Assembly (NCBI GenBank): GCA_046086305.1
Contig: JBJSXI010000089.1
Coordinates: forward strand, 1-13,928
DNA: 13,928 nt
DNA from: UBA668 sp046086305
GTDB lineage: Bacteria; Actinomycetota; Acidimicrobiia; Acidimicrobiales; Ilumatobacteraceae
Reading direction: 5' to 3'
Of this stretch, positions 1-9,932 are shown piece after piece. Under the pieces are notes generated by a model, which was given only the letters and a program-made list of their open reading frames with translations, made no database searches and was not told the DNA's origin. Position 1 is the first letter of the stretch. Each line of letters opens with the position of its first letter. Made by a program: the position numbers and the translations under genes.

Positions 1-66
1 TGGAGGGGGGGGACGACCACGCCCCAGAAACCCTCGTGGGACGATTCAGCCCCAGACGTGCCCGGA

Positions 67-80
67 TAGCGTGCTCGGCA
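67..80 (+). promoter_or_regulatory. Leaderless promoter -10 box for the cyclophilin gene
   Basis: The hexamer TAGCGT (67-72) matches the actinobacterial -10 pattern TANNNT and is followed by 7 bases and then the ATG at 80, so the transcript would begin at or beside the start codon. No Shine-Dalgarno sequence lies before the ATG. The region 17-18 bases upstream of the box shows no clear -35 element. An in-frame GTG at 71 lies inside the hexamer, which argues against it as the start. The role is inferred from position and from the same arrangement at four other gene heads here. Confidence 0.55.
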
Positions 81-634
81 TGTCACTGCCGTTCCCCCCG
101 CTCGATGGATCCGCCCCCGTCACCCGCCAGTTCGATGCTGCGCCCCCGATGGGGATCGACGTGTCGAAGCGCTACTCGGCCACCATGGACACGTCGATGG
201 GCACGATGGTGATCGCACTCGACGCGGCGGCCGCGCCCATCACCGTCAACAGCTTCGTCTATCTGGCGGGGTACCACTACTTCGACGGTGTCACCTTCCA
301 CCGCATCATCAACGGCTTCGTCTGCCAGGGCGGCGACCCCACCGGCACGGGTCGAGGCGGTCCCGGGTATCGCTTCGCCGACGAGCCGGTGACACGTCGT
401 TACGAGATCGGCTCGGTCGCCATGGCAAATGCAGGACCGAACACCAACGGCAGTCAGTTCTTCCTCATCAGTGGCCCGAACGGCGCGTCACTGCCGCCGC
501 AGTACAACCACTTCGGCGTCATCGTGAAGGGTCTCGACGTACTCGACCAGATGCAGCGCGTGGCCACCGATGGCAACGACCGTCCGCTCAGTCCGGTCGT
601 CATCAACTCGGTCACCATCTCCGTCGCGGACTGA
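80..634 (+). CDS. Cyclophilin-type peptidyl-prolyl cis-trans isomerase
   Basis: A 184-residue protein that catalyses cis-trans isomerisation of Xaa-Pro bonds and so assists protein folding. The cyclophilin domain runs from about residue 32 to the end. Visible landmarks are the catalytic Phe-His-Arg at 73-75, Phe80 and Gln83 in the GFVCQGGD segment, the glycine-rich GTGRGGPGYRF stretch, and the MANAGPNTNGSQFF block that forms the substrate pocket. The first 30 residues are a proline-rich lead-in with no hydrophobic signal or membrane segment, so it is probably cytoplasmic. The active-site tryptophan of human CypA has no obvious counterpart, which is common in bacterial members. The start at 80 is preferred over the in-frame GTG at 71 because of the -10 box. 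The next gene begins 20 bases after the stop, so co-transcription with the downstream run is likely. The family call is secure; the clients are unknown. Confidence 0.95.
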   Translation: MSLPFPPLDGSAPVTRQFDAAPPMGIDVSKRYSATMDTSMGTMVIALDAAAAPITVNSFVYLAGYHYFDGVTFHRIINGFVCQGGDPTGTGRGGPGYRFADEPVTRRYEIGSVAMANAGPNTNGSQFFLISGPNGASLPPQYNHFGVIVKGLDVLDQMQRVATDGNDRPLSPVVINSVTISVAD

Positions 635-654
635 CCGGTCGGGGTCGGGAGCGG

Positions 655-1866
655 ATGAGGTCGGTCCGCTCGTTCTCCGCCGATGAGGCCAGGCGGGCGG
701 CGCTCGGCGCGCAGGGCTTCGCAGACCGACGTCCGACCGGGCGCGTCGATCGACGGCACCTCCGGCGGGTGATGGACCGGATGGGCGTCGTGCAGATCGA
801 CTCGGTCAACGTGCTCGTCCGCAGCCAGGAGCTGCCGCTCTTCGCCCGACTCGGTCCGCACCCGCGTTCGCTCATCGGCGATGCGACGGCCGCCGGCGAC
901 CTGTTCGAGTACTGGGTCCACGAGGCGTGCCATGTGCCGACGGCGCACCATCACCTCCATCGGTGGCAGATGGCGACCGACCACAAGTGGAGTAAGTACT
1001 GGGACCTCCAGCGCCGCCGTCCCGGCTACGTGGAGCATGTGCTCGAGCGGATCGCGGCCGAGGGTCCCGTCGCAGCGGGCGACCTCAGTGAGCGGGTCGG
1101 GCCGAAGGGGCAGTGGTGGGACTGGGACGACGCCAAGGTCGCGCTCGAGCACCTCTTCTGGAAGGGCGCGGTCACCGCGACGCGCCGAGCGGCCGACTTC
1201 GCCCGGCTCTACGACCTGACCGAGCGGGTGATCCCTGCAGAGGTCCTCGCACGCCCCACTCCCGCCGAGCAGGACGCTCGCAAAGAGCTTCTGGTGATGG
1301 CCGCTCGGCATTGCGGCGTGGCGACACTCGCAGACCTCGCCGACTACCACCGCCAGAAGCCCGCGGTCTGCCGACCGTTGGTCGACGAACTCGTCGATGA
1401 CGGACGACTCGTCGCGGCGCAGGTGGAAGGGTGGGATCGAGCCGCCTACACCGTGCCGGACGTGACAATGCCTCGACAGATCGAGGCGTGCGCGCTGCTC
1501 AGCCCGTTCGACCCGGTGTGCTGGAACCGCGACCGCACCGAGCGACTGTTCGGCTTTCGCTATCGCATCGAGATCTACACACCGGCGGCGCGCCGTGTGT
1601 ACGGCTACTACGTGCTCCCGGTGCTGTGGGGTGACGCGCTGGTCGCGCGGCTCGACATGAAGGCCGATCGGGCGAGCGGCACATTGCGCGTGCAGGGCGC
1701 CTTCGCCGAGCCGAGTGTGCCCATGGCCGAGGTGGCATCGTCGGTGGCGGCCGAGGCCGTGACGATGGCCGAGTGGTTGGGACTCGATCGCGTCGAGGTG
1801 GGCGACCGGGGCGATCTGGCCGTGACGCTCCGGCGGGCGGTCGCTCGGTACGCTCGGGCCCGATGA
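655..1866 (+). CDS. ycaQ: Winged-helix DNA glycosylase of the YcaQ/AlkX (HTH_42) family
   Basis: A 403-residue protein of the HTH_42 winged-helix family, close to the length of E. coli YcaQ. Characterised members (E. coli YcaQ, Streptomyces AlkX and AlkZ) are DNA glycosylases that remove bulky N-alkylated bases and unhook interstrand crosslinks. They use a Gln-X-Gln or Gln-X-Asp catalytic motif. Here residues 47-49 are Gln-Ile-Asp in the VVQIDSVN segment, matching the AlkX/YcaQ subtype rather than AlkZ. The following LPLFARLG and the EYWVHEA segment are also family hallmarks. A GGGAG run at 647-651 sits only 3 bases before the ATG, so the ribosome site is weak. The stop overlaps the next start in an ATGA, implying translational coupling. 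Family membership is clear. Crosslink-repair activity is inferred from the motif. The older label would be DNA-binding protein of unknown function. Confidence 0.88.
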   Translation: MRSVRSFSADEARRAALGAQGFADRRPTGRVDRRHLRRVMDRMGVVQIDSVNVLVRSQELPLFARLGPHPRSLIGDATAAGDLFEYWVHEACHVPTAHHHLHRWQMATDHKWSKYWDLQRRRPGYVEHVLERIAAEGPVAAGDLSERVGPKGQWWDWDDAKVALEHLFWKGAVTATRRAADFARLYDLTERVIPAEVLARPTPAEQDARKELLVMAARHCGVATLADLADYHRQKPAVCRPLVDELVDDGRLVAAQVEGWDRAAYTVPDVTMPRQIEACALLSPFDPVCWNRDRTERLFGFRYRIEIYTPAARRVYGYYVLPVLWGDALVARLDMKADRASGTLRVQGAFAEPSVPMAEVASSVAAEAVTMAEWLGLDRVEVGDRGDLAVTLRRAVARYARAR

Positions 1867-2984
1867 GTGCGACGCCGTCGGGGGAACCGTTCGCGGAGAT
1901 GCCGCCATGGATCTGGCGAGCGGTCGTGGTGTTCTGGGGCGGCTTTCTCGCGACGGTCCTCCTGCGACAGCTGTGGGAGAGCCTCTACGGCCTCGTCGTC
2001 CTCCTGTTGATCTCGCTCTTCCTCTCACTCGCCATCGAGCCGGGTGTGAACCGTCTGGTGAACCGGGGATGGCGGCGCGGGTCGGCGACGGGTGTGTTCC
2101 TGCTCGCCGTCTTCGCCGTGGCTGCGCTGTTCACTGCGGTCGTCGGCGCACTCGTGGGACAGCAGATCGCCGACCTGCTCCGCGATTCGGAGACCTATGT
2201 CAACCGCACCGTGGAATTCCTCAACAACAACTTCGGAACGAACATCGATCCGGCACAGGTGATCGAGGCCATCGAGGATCCCACTGGTCCGGTGCAGGAG
2301 TTCATCAGCGGTCAGCAGAGCAGGGTCTTCGCGCTCTCGGTCACTGCGCTCGGCCTGCTCGTCCAGATGCTCTCGGTCCTGCTGTTCACCTTCTACCTCG
2401 TCGCCGACGGACCGAAGCTCCGCCGGTCGATCTGCAGCCGCCTTCCCGAGGCACGGCAGCGTCAGATGCTCGCGACATGGGACCTGGCGATCGAGAAGAC
2501 GGGTGGCTATCTGTACTCGAGGTTCCTGCTTGCGGGCCTGTCATCGATGTTCCACTGGGTCATCTTCCAGACGGTCGGCACGAAGGCTCCCGTCGCGCTC
2601 GCGCTGTGGGTCGGTGTCATCAGTCAGTTCCTCCCCGTGATCGGGACCTATCTCGCCGGCGCGCTCCCTGCGTTGATCACGTTCATCGACTCGCCTTCCA
2701 AGGCGCTCGTCGTCATCATCGCTGTCGTCGTCTACCAGCAGCTCGAGAACTACGTATTCCTCCCGCGCGTCACGTCGCGAACGATGAATCTTCATCCGGC
2801 CATCGCATTCGGCTCGGCGATCGCCGGTGGCGCCGTCCTGGGTGGAGTAGGTGCGGTGCTTGCCATTCCCGGCGCGGCGATGTTGCAGGCGCTGGTGAGT
2901 GGAATGGGGGTGCGCCACGAGGTCGTCGACGACCGGCTCACCGCAGTCGTGCAGCCGCCGCCGGAACCCGATGGCGAGCCCTGA
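1863..2984 (+). CDS. AI-2E family transporter (TqsA/UPF0118-like membrane protein)
   Basis: A 373-residue polytopic membrane protein of the AI-2E transporter family (formerly UPF0118). Two closely spaced hydrophobic segments lie near residues 17-60, another near 72-98, and a soluble helical region follows to about 155. A further segment near 160-180 ends in the typical FYLVADG, and several helices fill the second half. The conserved tail QQLENYVFLPRVTSRTMNLHP near 293-313 is the best family signature. Some members export autoinducer-2, and others act in Na+(Li+)/H+ antiport or have no known substrate, so transport of AI-2 should not be assumed. The start is placed at 1863 because it forms an ATGA overlap with the previous stop; upstream in-frame GTGs lie within the glycosylase gene. 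The next gene starts 14 bases before this stop. Confidence 0.9.
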   Translation: MSATPSGEPFAEMPPWIWRAVVVFWGGFLATVLLRQLWESLYGLVVLLLISLFLSLAIEPGVNRLVNRGWRRGSATGVFLLAVFAVAALFTAVVGALVGQQIADLLRDSETYVNRTVEFLNNNFGTNIDPAQVIEAIEDPTGPVQEFISGQQSRVFALSVTALGLLVQMLSVLLFTFYLVADGPKLRRSICSRLPEARQRQMLATWDLAIEKTGGYLYSRFLLAGLSSMFHWVIFQTVGTKAPVALALWVGVISQFLPVIGTYLAGALPALITFIDSPSKALVVIIAVVVYQQLENYVFLPRVTSRTMNLHPAIAFGSAIAGGAVLGGVGAVLAIPGAAMLQALVSGMGVRHEVVDDRLTAVVQPPPEPDGEP

Positions 2985-3927
2985 CGACTTCGTGCCCGTC
3001 GCGGCAGTGAGTCGCAACGGGCTCGACGAATCGGTGCACTTCGGCGCTGTTGTCGTGCTCGATCGCGACGGCACGCCTGTCGCCGGGGCGGGGCGTTCGT
3101 CGGCGATCGTCTATCCACGGTCGGCGAACAAGCCGATGCAGGCAGTGGCGATGATCCGCAGTGGCCTGCGCGTGTCGTCCGAGGAGCTCGCACTCGTGTG
3201 CGCAAGTCACGATGGCACCGCCCGACACCTCACCGTCGTCGAGTCGGTGTTGGCACATGCCGGTCTGTCGGCAACCGACCTCGCCACCACGCCGGGTCTG
3301 CCACTCGACACCCGGGCGGCGACGGCGACGATCCGTGATGGAGGGTCGGCAACACCGCTGGCCATGAACTGCAGCGGCAAACACGCCGGCATGCTCGCCA
3401 CCTGTGTCGCCCGAGGGTGGCCGACCGATGCGTCGTACCTCGATGTCGATCATCCCCTCCAAGTGGTGATCGGTGAGACCATGACCGGGCTCATCGAGGA
3501 GCCGGTCGCCCACGTCGGTATCGACGGCTGCGGTGCCCCTGCGCACGCGTTCTCACTCGTCGGTCTGGCCCGCGCCTTCCGCACGATCGCCATCGGCGCC
3601 GCGGGGTCGGCCGGTGACGAGGTGTATCGGGCGATGACGGCGCACCCCGAACTCGTCGGCGGTGCGGGTCGCGATGTGACGGCCCTCATGCGGGCCGTTC
3701 CCGGGCTGATGGCCAAGGACGGCGCGGACGGTGTTTTCGCGGCGGCGATGCCCGATGGACGAGCCGTGGCGCTGAAGATCGCTGATGGTGGCGATCGGGC
3801 GAGGATTCCGGTGATGCTCGCCGCGCTCGAGCGGGCCGGAGTGTCGACGGCGCAGTATCCGACGGCCCAGATGCCCGCCGTGCTCGGTCACGGTCGCGTC
3901 GTCGGAGCTGTCCGCTCCGTGTGGTGA
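2971..3927 (+). CDS. L-asparaginase II (Rhizobium etli type)
   Basis: A 318-residue enzyme of the Asparaginase_II family (pfam06089), which hydrolyses L-asparagine to aspartate and ammonia and is unrelated to the E. coli-type asparaginases. Catalytic landmarks known from the R. etli enzyme are all visible. They are Ser51-x-x-Lys54 in PRSANKP, Ser79 in CASHDG, Cys134 and Lys137 in MNCSGKHAGM, and Cys187 in GIDGCGAP. In the R. etli structures the two cysteines and the second lysine bind zinc beside the serine-lysine pairs. No signal peptide is seen, so it is cytoplasmic. The ATG overlaps the end of the transporter gene by 14 bases, so translation is probably coupled. Only 24 bases separate its stop from the end of the convergent radA. 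The likely role is nitrogen scavenging; the operon gives no further clue. Confidence 0.93.
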   Translation: MASPDDFVPVAAVSRNGLDESVHFGAVVVLDRDGTPVAGAGRSSAIVYPRSANKPMQAVAMIRSGLRVSSEELALVCASHDGTARHLTVVESVLAHAGLSATDLATTPGLPLDTRAATATIRDGGSATPLAMNCSGKHAGMLATCVARGWPTDASYLDVDHPLQVVIGETMTGLIEEPVAHVGIDGCGAPAHAFSLVGLARAFRTIAIGAAGSAGDEVYRAMTAHPELVGGAGRDVTALMRAVPGLMAKDGADGVFAAAMPDGRAVALKIADGGDRARIPVMLAALERAGVSTAQYPTAQMPAVLGHGRVVGAVRSVW

Positions 3928-3935
3928 ACGCGGCG

Positions 3936-3951
3936 ACCACCGATGAGTGGT
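3936..3951. terminator. Short hairpin between convergent asparaginase and radA genes
   Basis: ACCAC (3936-3940), a six-base loop and GTGGT (3947-3951) form a 5-bp perfect stem in the 24-base gap between two converging genes. It could act on both strands. The stem is short and there is no T-run on either side, so it is at best a weak terminator and may be chance. Confidence 0.25.
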
Positions 3952-5358
3952 TCAGCCCGGTGAACGACACGGCAGGGCGAACACCCCCGCCGGGAGCGTC
4001 GCCGGAACGGGATCGTGGCCCATCACGGCGAGGGCCTCGGCGACCGTCGCAACGGGTTCGACCGACAGTCCCTCGAACGACCCACCGACCGATGCACCAT
4101 GCACCGGGACGAGCGCGCGTCGGAATCCCATCCGTGCCGCCTCGGACAGACGGCGCGGTGTGTGGGCCGCCTGACGGACCTCTCCGGCCAGCCCCACCTC
4201 GCCGAACGCGACGAGATCGGCCGGCACGGCCAGACCGACGAGCGCACTTGCCACGGCGAGGCACACTCCGAGGTCGCATCCCGGTTCGCTGATCCGTACG
4301 CCGCCGACCACCGATGCGAACACCTCGTGCGCGCCGAGCGGCAGGCTCGTGCGTCGCTCGAGCACGGCGAGCAAGAGCGCGAGACGCGAGGTGTCGATGC
4401 CCTGCGCATGGCGACGCGGAGGGAGCCCGTGGGTGACCGGGATCGTGAGGGCCTGCACCTCGACGAGCAGCGGGCGGCTGCCCTCGAGCACCGGTGTGAC
4501 CGCCGAACCGGGTAGTCCACTGCGTCGATCGGCGAGGAACAGTCCGCTGGCGTCGGGAACGGCCGCCAGACCGTCGTGGCGCATCTCGAACACGCCCACC
4601 TCGTCGGTTGCGCCGAAGCGGTGCTTGACGGCGCGCAGCAGACGCAGCGCGTGATGACGGTCGCCGTCGAAGGTGAGGACCGTGTCGACGATGTGTTCGA
4701 GGAGTCGCGGCCCGGCGAGCCCACCCTCCTTGGTGACATGGCCGACGAGGACGACGGGGATGTCGAGCGCCTTGGCCACCGCGACGAGCTGGTGTGCACA
4801 GTCGCGAACCTGAGTGACGCTGCCCGGTGCCGAGTCGAGTTCGGGGTCGGCGATCGTCTGGATGCTGTCGACCACGACGATCGACGGGCGGAGACGATCG
4901 ATGGCCGCGAGGATGCGCGGCAGCGAGGTCTCGACGAGGACCCACAGGTCGGGGTGCAGCGCGCCGAGTCGATCGCCGCGGCGATGGATCTGCTGCTCGT
5001 TCTCCTCGGCCGAGACGTAGAGCGACGTGCCGCCGCGGGCGCGCAGCAACTGGAGGAGCAGTGTGCTCTTGCCGATCCCGGGCTCGCCGCCGACGAGGGT
5101 GACCGATCCGGCCACGAGTCCGCCGCCGAGCACTCTGTCGAGTTCGTCGAGACCGGTCGAGCGAGAGGCACCGTCGACCCCCGCAACCTCGGTGATCGGC
5201 CGGGCCACGGCCGCCGGTCGGCCGACCACGTTGGAGGCAGTGGGGTCCGGGTCGTCGACGAGGCAGTTCCACGCCTCGCACGCCGAGCACTGTCCGGCCC
5301 ATTTCGGGTGCGGCGTGTTGCACTCGATGCACCGGAACGTCGATCGCGATCTGCTCAT
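3952..5358 (-). CDS. radA: DNA repair protein RadA (Sms)
   Basis: A 468-residue RadA, a RecA-like hexameric helicase that extends D-loops and promotes branch migration in homologous recombination. In order there are an N-terminal zinc finger (Cys10, Cys13, Cys24, Cys27), Walker A GEPGIGKST at 91-99 and Walker B VVVDS at 161-165. The RadA signature follows at 245-249 and then the C-terminal Lon-protease-like domain (about 290-450), which lacks protease activity in this family. The signature reads KHRFG instead of the usual KNRFG. The start at 5358 is chosen because a -10 box ends 7 bases upstream and the zinc finger follows at once; a further in-frame ATG lies about 30 bases upstream. It lies 75 bases after a lipoprotein gene that follows clpC, so it can be read from its own promoter and from upstream. 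The C-terminal ~25 residues extend past the conserved domain. Confidence 0.96.
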   Translation of the reverse strand: MSRSRSTFRCIECNTPHPKWAGQCSACEAWNCLVDDPDPTASNVVGRPAAVARPITEVAGVDGASRSTGLDELDRVLGGGLVAGSVTLVGGEPGIGKSTLLLQLLRARGGTSLYVSAEENEQQIHRRGDRLGALHPDLWVLVETSLPRILAAIDRLRPSIVVVDSIQTIADPELDSAPGSVTQVRDCAHQLVAVAKALDIPVVLVGHVTKEGGLAGPRLLEHIVDTVLTFDGDRHHALRLLRAVKHRFGATDEVGVFEMRHDGLAAVPDASGLFLADRRSGLPGSAVTPVLEGSRPLLVEVQALTIPVTHGLPPRRHAQGIDTSRLALLLAVLERRTSLPLGAHEVFASVVGGVRISEPGCDLGVCLAVASALVGLAVPADLVAFGEVGLAGEVRQAAHTPRRLSEAARMGFRRALVPVHGASVGGSFEGLSVEPVATVAEALAVMGHDPVPATLPAGVFALPCRSPG

Positions 5359-5371
5359 GGCGCGCACCGTA
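5359..5371 (-). promoter_or_regulatory. Leaderless promoter -10 box for radA
   Basis: On the minus strand TACGGT (complement of 5366-5371) is followed by GCGCGCC and then the radA ATG. The 7-base spacing puts the transcription start at or next to the start codon. No Shine-Dalgarno sequence and no convincing -35 element are visible. Its presence suggests radA has its own transcript although it lies downstream of clpC. Confidence 0.5.
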
Positions 5372-5433
5372 CGGAGGGGGTGTGACACGGTGGCTCGGCG
5401 GGTGTCACCGACCGCGATGGTCGGTGTGCATCG

Positions 5434-6222
5434 TCAGCGCCGGCGTCGACGACGGGAACGCCGCGCAGAGGCGACGAAGCCGATGAATCCGGCGGCGAGC
5501 AGCACCCATACGACGAGGCCGAGCAGCGCGAACCGGGAGATGCGCTCCCATGTGGTGCTCGGTGGATCGACGTCGATCACCGTGGAGAGATCGAGGGCCG
5601 ACCCGTCGAGCGGCACCGACCAGGTGAGCGTTCCGTCGGCCACTTCTGCGCCGACCGCGCCCGAGGCGACGTCGCCCGGCGTGGAGACGACGAATCGCAC
5701 ACCCACGGCCTGCGCAGCGGTGAGCCCTGCGGCCGACAGGTCGCCTGCGTACGGTGCCGCGCCGACGAGGGCGAGCACCTCGGGATCGGCGAATGCCTCG
5801 AGGCTGCCGGAGGTCTGTACGACACCGTCGATCGAGATCGTTGCGCCACCGTCGCGGGTGGCGATCCGGCCGAGTCGCAGTGAACCGAGCGGACCATTCG
5901 GCCCGCTCACCGACTCGAGGAGGACGTTGGCTTCGTCGATCGTGCGGAAGTCGTGGCTGAGCACGAGGCGCAGCCCACCCTCGGTCGTCGCCGTCGGTCC
6001 GTCGACCACCCATCCGGCCGCAACCGCATCGTCGACCCGCAGATCATCGGCGAGTCCGGGCGCCGCAGTGACGACCGCCGCATCAGCGACCACCTCGACC
6101 GACACCCGCCCCGCGCCGGCGGCATCGACCGTCACCGAGACGGTCGAGTCGACGCGACACGCCGAGGCGATCGACACGAGGGCGGCGACGAGTCCGATGG
6201 CGCGGAGTCGTCGACGGCGCAT
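5434..6222 (-). CDS. LppM-like lipoprotein with C-terminal membrane anchor
   Basis: A 262-residue predicted lipoprotein. The N-terminus is basic (Met followed by RRRRLR), then hydrophobic, and ends in Ile-Ala-Ser-Ala-Cys22, a fair lipobox. The next segment, VDSTVSVTVDAAGAGRVSVEV, resembles the start of the LppM domain of mycobacterial lipoproteins, a beta-rich extracytoplasmic fold. One hydrophobic helix (about 231-251) near the end is followed by a tail of almost pure arginine. The mature protein would thus be tethered by lipid at one end and a helix at the other, with the body outside and the basic tail inside. It begins 12 bases after the clpC stop, so it is very probably co-transcribed with clpC. 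Mycobacterial LppM has been linked to cell-envelope and phagosome effects, but nothing here shows a specific role. The domain assignment is moderate and was made by eye. Confidence 0.7.
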   Translation of the reverse strand: MRRRRLRAIGLVAALVSIASACRVDSTVSVTVDAAGAGRVSVEVVADAAVVTAAPGLADDLRVDDAVAAGWVVDGPTATTEGGLRLVLSHDFRTIDEANVLLESVSGPNGPLGSLRLGRIATRDGGATISIDGVVQTSGSLEAFADPEVLALVGAAPYAGDLSAAGLTAAQAVGVRFVVSTPGDVASGAVGAEVADGTLTWSVPLDGSALDLSTVIDVDPPSTTWERISRFALLGLVVWVLLAAGFIGFVASARRSRRRRRR

Positions 6223-6234
6223 GTGGCGCCCGGC

Positions 6235-8799
<2,565 letters not shown>

Positions 8800-8811
8800 G
8801 GGGGAAGTGTA
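8800..8811 (-). promoter_or_regulatory. Leaderless promoter -10 box for clpC
   Basis: On the minus strand TACACT (complement of 8806-8811) is followed by TCCCCC and the clpC ATG. A 6-base spacing is the usual arrangement for leaderless starts. There is no purine-rich ribosome site. No good -35 hexamer lies 17-18 bases upstream, which is compatible with activator-dependent or extended control, but no clear ClgR or HspR operator was recognised in the 106-base divergent gap. Confidence 0.6.
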
Positions 8812-8869
8812 CCGGGGGCCTGTGACGCGCGCGTCGGTGTTGCCGTTGCATGTCGACCTCGCGCTGGCG

Positions 8870-8905
8870 TTGGCCGCTGTCACCGGGGGTGCGTAGCCTT
8901 GGGGC
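8870..8905 (+). promoter_or_regulatory. Leaderless promoter for the polyprenyl diphosphate synthase gene
   Basis: A -35-like TTGGCC (8870-8875), an 18-base spacer and a -10 box TAGCCT (8894-8899) are followed by 6 bases and the GTG start at 8906. This is the most complete promoter in the window. It predicts that the first base of the start codon is the transcription start. The promoter lies in the 106-base gap shared with clpC, back to back with the clpC promoter. Confidence 0.62.
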
Positions 8906-9898
8906 GTGTCGTCCGCGCCCGTCTTCGCGTTGCCCTCGCACGCCGACGACCTGCGGCGGATCGAGACGGCGCTCACCGAGTCGGTGCGCACCTCTGATCC
9001 GTACCTGAACGAGATCGCGTCGCACCTCATCGTCGCGGGTGGCAAGCGCTTGCGTCCCGTGCTCACGGTCGCTGCCGCCCACGTGGGTCGCGACGAGCGC
9101 GACCACGACGTGTTCGAGCGTTCGGTGCAGGGCGGGATCGCGTGCGAACTGGTGCAGACCGGATCGCTGTACCACGACGACGTCATGGACGAGGCCGACA
9201 CCCGGCGCGGGGTCGAGACGGTCAACGCCCGCTGGGGCAACCTCCAGGCGATCCTCGCCGGCGACTTCCTGCTGTCGCGGGCCTCGGAGATCGCCGCCTC
9301 ACTCGGCACCGAGGTCGCGGCGCTGCTGGCCCGCACGATCGGCCGGCTGTGCGAGGGACAGATCGAGGAGTTGCGCCACACCTACAACGCGGCGCGGCCG
9401 GAGGCGAGTTACCTGTCGTCGATCAGCGGCAAGACGGCCTCGCTCTACGCAACCGCAGCGCGAATCGGCGGCCTCGTCGCCGAGCATCCCCGTCCGGTCG
9501 TGGATGCGCTCACCGAATACGGCGAGGCGTTCGGCATCGTGTTCCAGATCGTCGACGACCTGCTCGACCTGATGGCGACCGACGAGCAACTCGGCAAGCC
9601 GGCCGGTCACGACATGGTCGAAGGTGTGTACACCCTGCCGGTGCTGCACACCCTGCAGGCCGGTGGCGTCGCTGCCGCCGAACTGCTCGCCCTGCTCGGC
9701 AAACCGCTCGATCACGCCGAGCGCGACAAGGCGCTGTCGATCGTGCGTGCGAACGGTGGCATCGAGTCGAGTCTCGCCGTGGCTCGCCGCTGGGTGGAGA
9801 TCGCCGAAGCGACGTGCGATCGCATGCCGGCGTCTGCGGCGACCGATGTGCTGCGCCGTTCACCGGCCGCGCTGCTCGCCACGCTTCCCGCGGGCTGA
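8906..9898 (+). CDS. Long-chain trans-polyprenyl diphosphate synthase (GrcC/HepT-like)
   Basis: A 330-residue all-helical prenyltransferase that condenses isopentenyl diphosphate onto an allylic diphosphate to make an all-trans chain. Signatures are GGKRLRP at 45-51 and the first aspartate-rich motif Asp91-Asp92-x-x-Asp95 in LYHDDVMDEADTRRG. The second is Asp217-Asp218-x-x-Asp221 in QIVDDLLD, followed by GKPAGHDMVEGVYTLPVL. The last segment fits actinobacterial quinone-tail synthases better than short-chain farnesyl synthases. Residues just before the first motif (Gly86, Ser87) are small, which in this family leaves the chain pocket open for long products. The GTG start follows a leaderless promoter. 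It converges on a geranylgeranyl-reductase-like gene, so menaquinone side-chain synthesis is the likely role. Chain length and carotenoid use cannot be settled from sequence alone. Confidence 0.93.
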   Translation: MSSAPVFALPSHADDLRRIETALTESVRTSDPYLNEIASHLIVAGGKRLRPVLTVAAAHVGRDERDHDVFERSVQGGIACELVQTGSLYHDDVMDEADTRRGVETVNARWGNLQAILAGDFLLSRASEIAASLGTEVAALLARTIGRLCEGQIEELRHTYNAARPEASYLSSISGKTASLYATAARIGGLVAEHPRPVVDALTEYGEAFGIVFQIVDDLLDLMATDEQLGKPAGHDMVEGVYTLPVLHTLQAGGVAAAELLALLGKPLDHAERDKALSIVRANGGIESSLAVARRWVEIAEATCDRMPASAATDVLRRSPAALLATLPAG

Positions 9899-9932
9899 GC
9901 TTCCCCCAGGCCGACCCCCGAAGGTTGAGCCG

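Noticed and set aside
1..66. A regulatory hairpin or upstream gene end at the left edge
   Set aside because: Only a 5-bp CCACG/CGTGG pairing and a G-run are visible. Nothing coding or clearly structured can be supported.
454..2028. A minus-strand open frame of 524 codons opposite the cyclophilin and glycosylase genes
   Set aside because: The Arg/His-rich product has no domain, and both opposite-strand genes have clear family signatures. The length is explained by few stop codons in GC-rich DNA.
8800..8905. A possible ClgR or HspR operator between clpC and the prenyl synthase gene
   Set aside because: CGCTGGCG near 8863 looks superficially like half of a ClgR site, but the spacing and the second arm do not fit, and there is no CTTGAGT/ACTCAAG pair for HspR.
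8800..9381. An in-frame upstream extension of clpC to 9381
   Set aside because: It would overlap most of the divergent prenyl synthase gene and adds a sequence absent from ClpC proteins. The ATG at 8799 gives the standard N-terminus and follows a -10 box.
9899..9932. A terminator in the 34-base convergent gap between the prenyl synthase and reductase genes
   Set aside because: Only 4-bp complementary arms such as CTTC/GAAG are present, with a long loop and no T-run.
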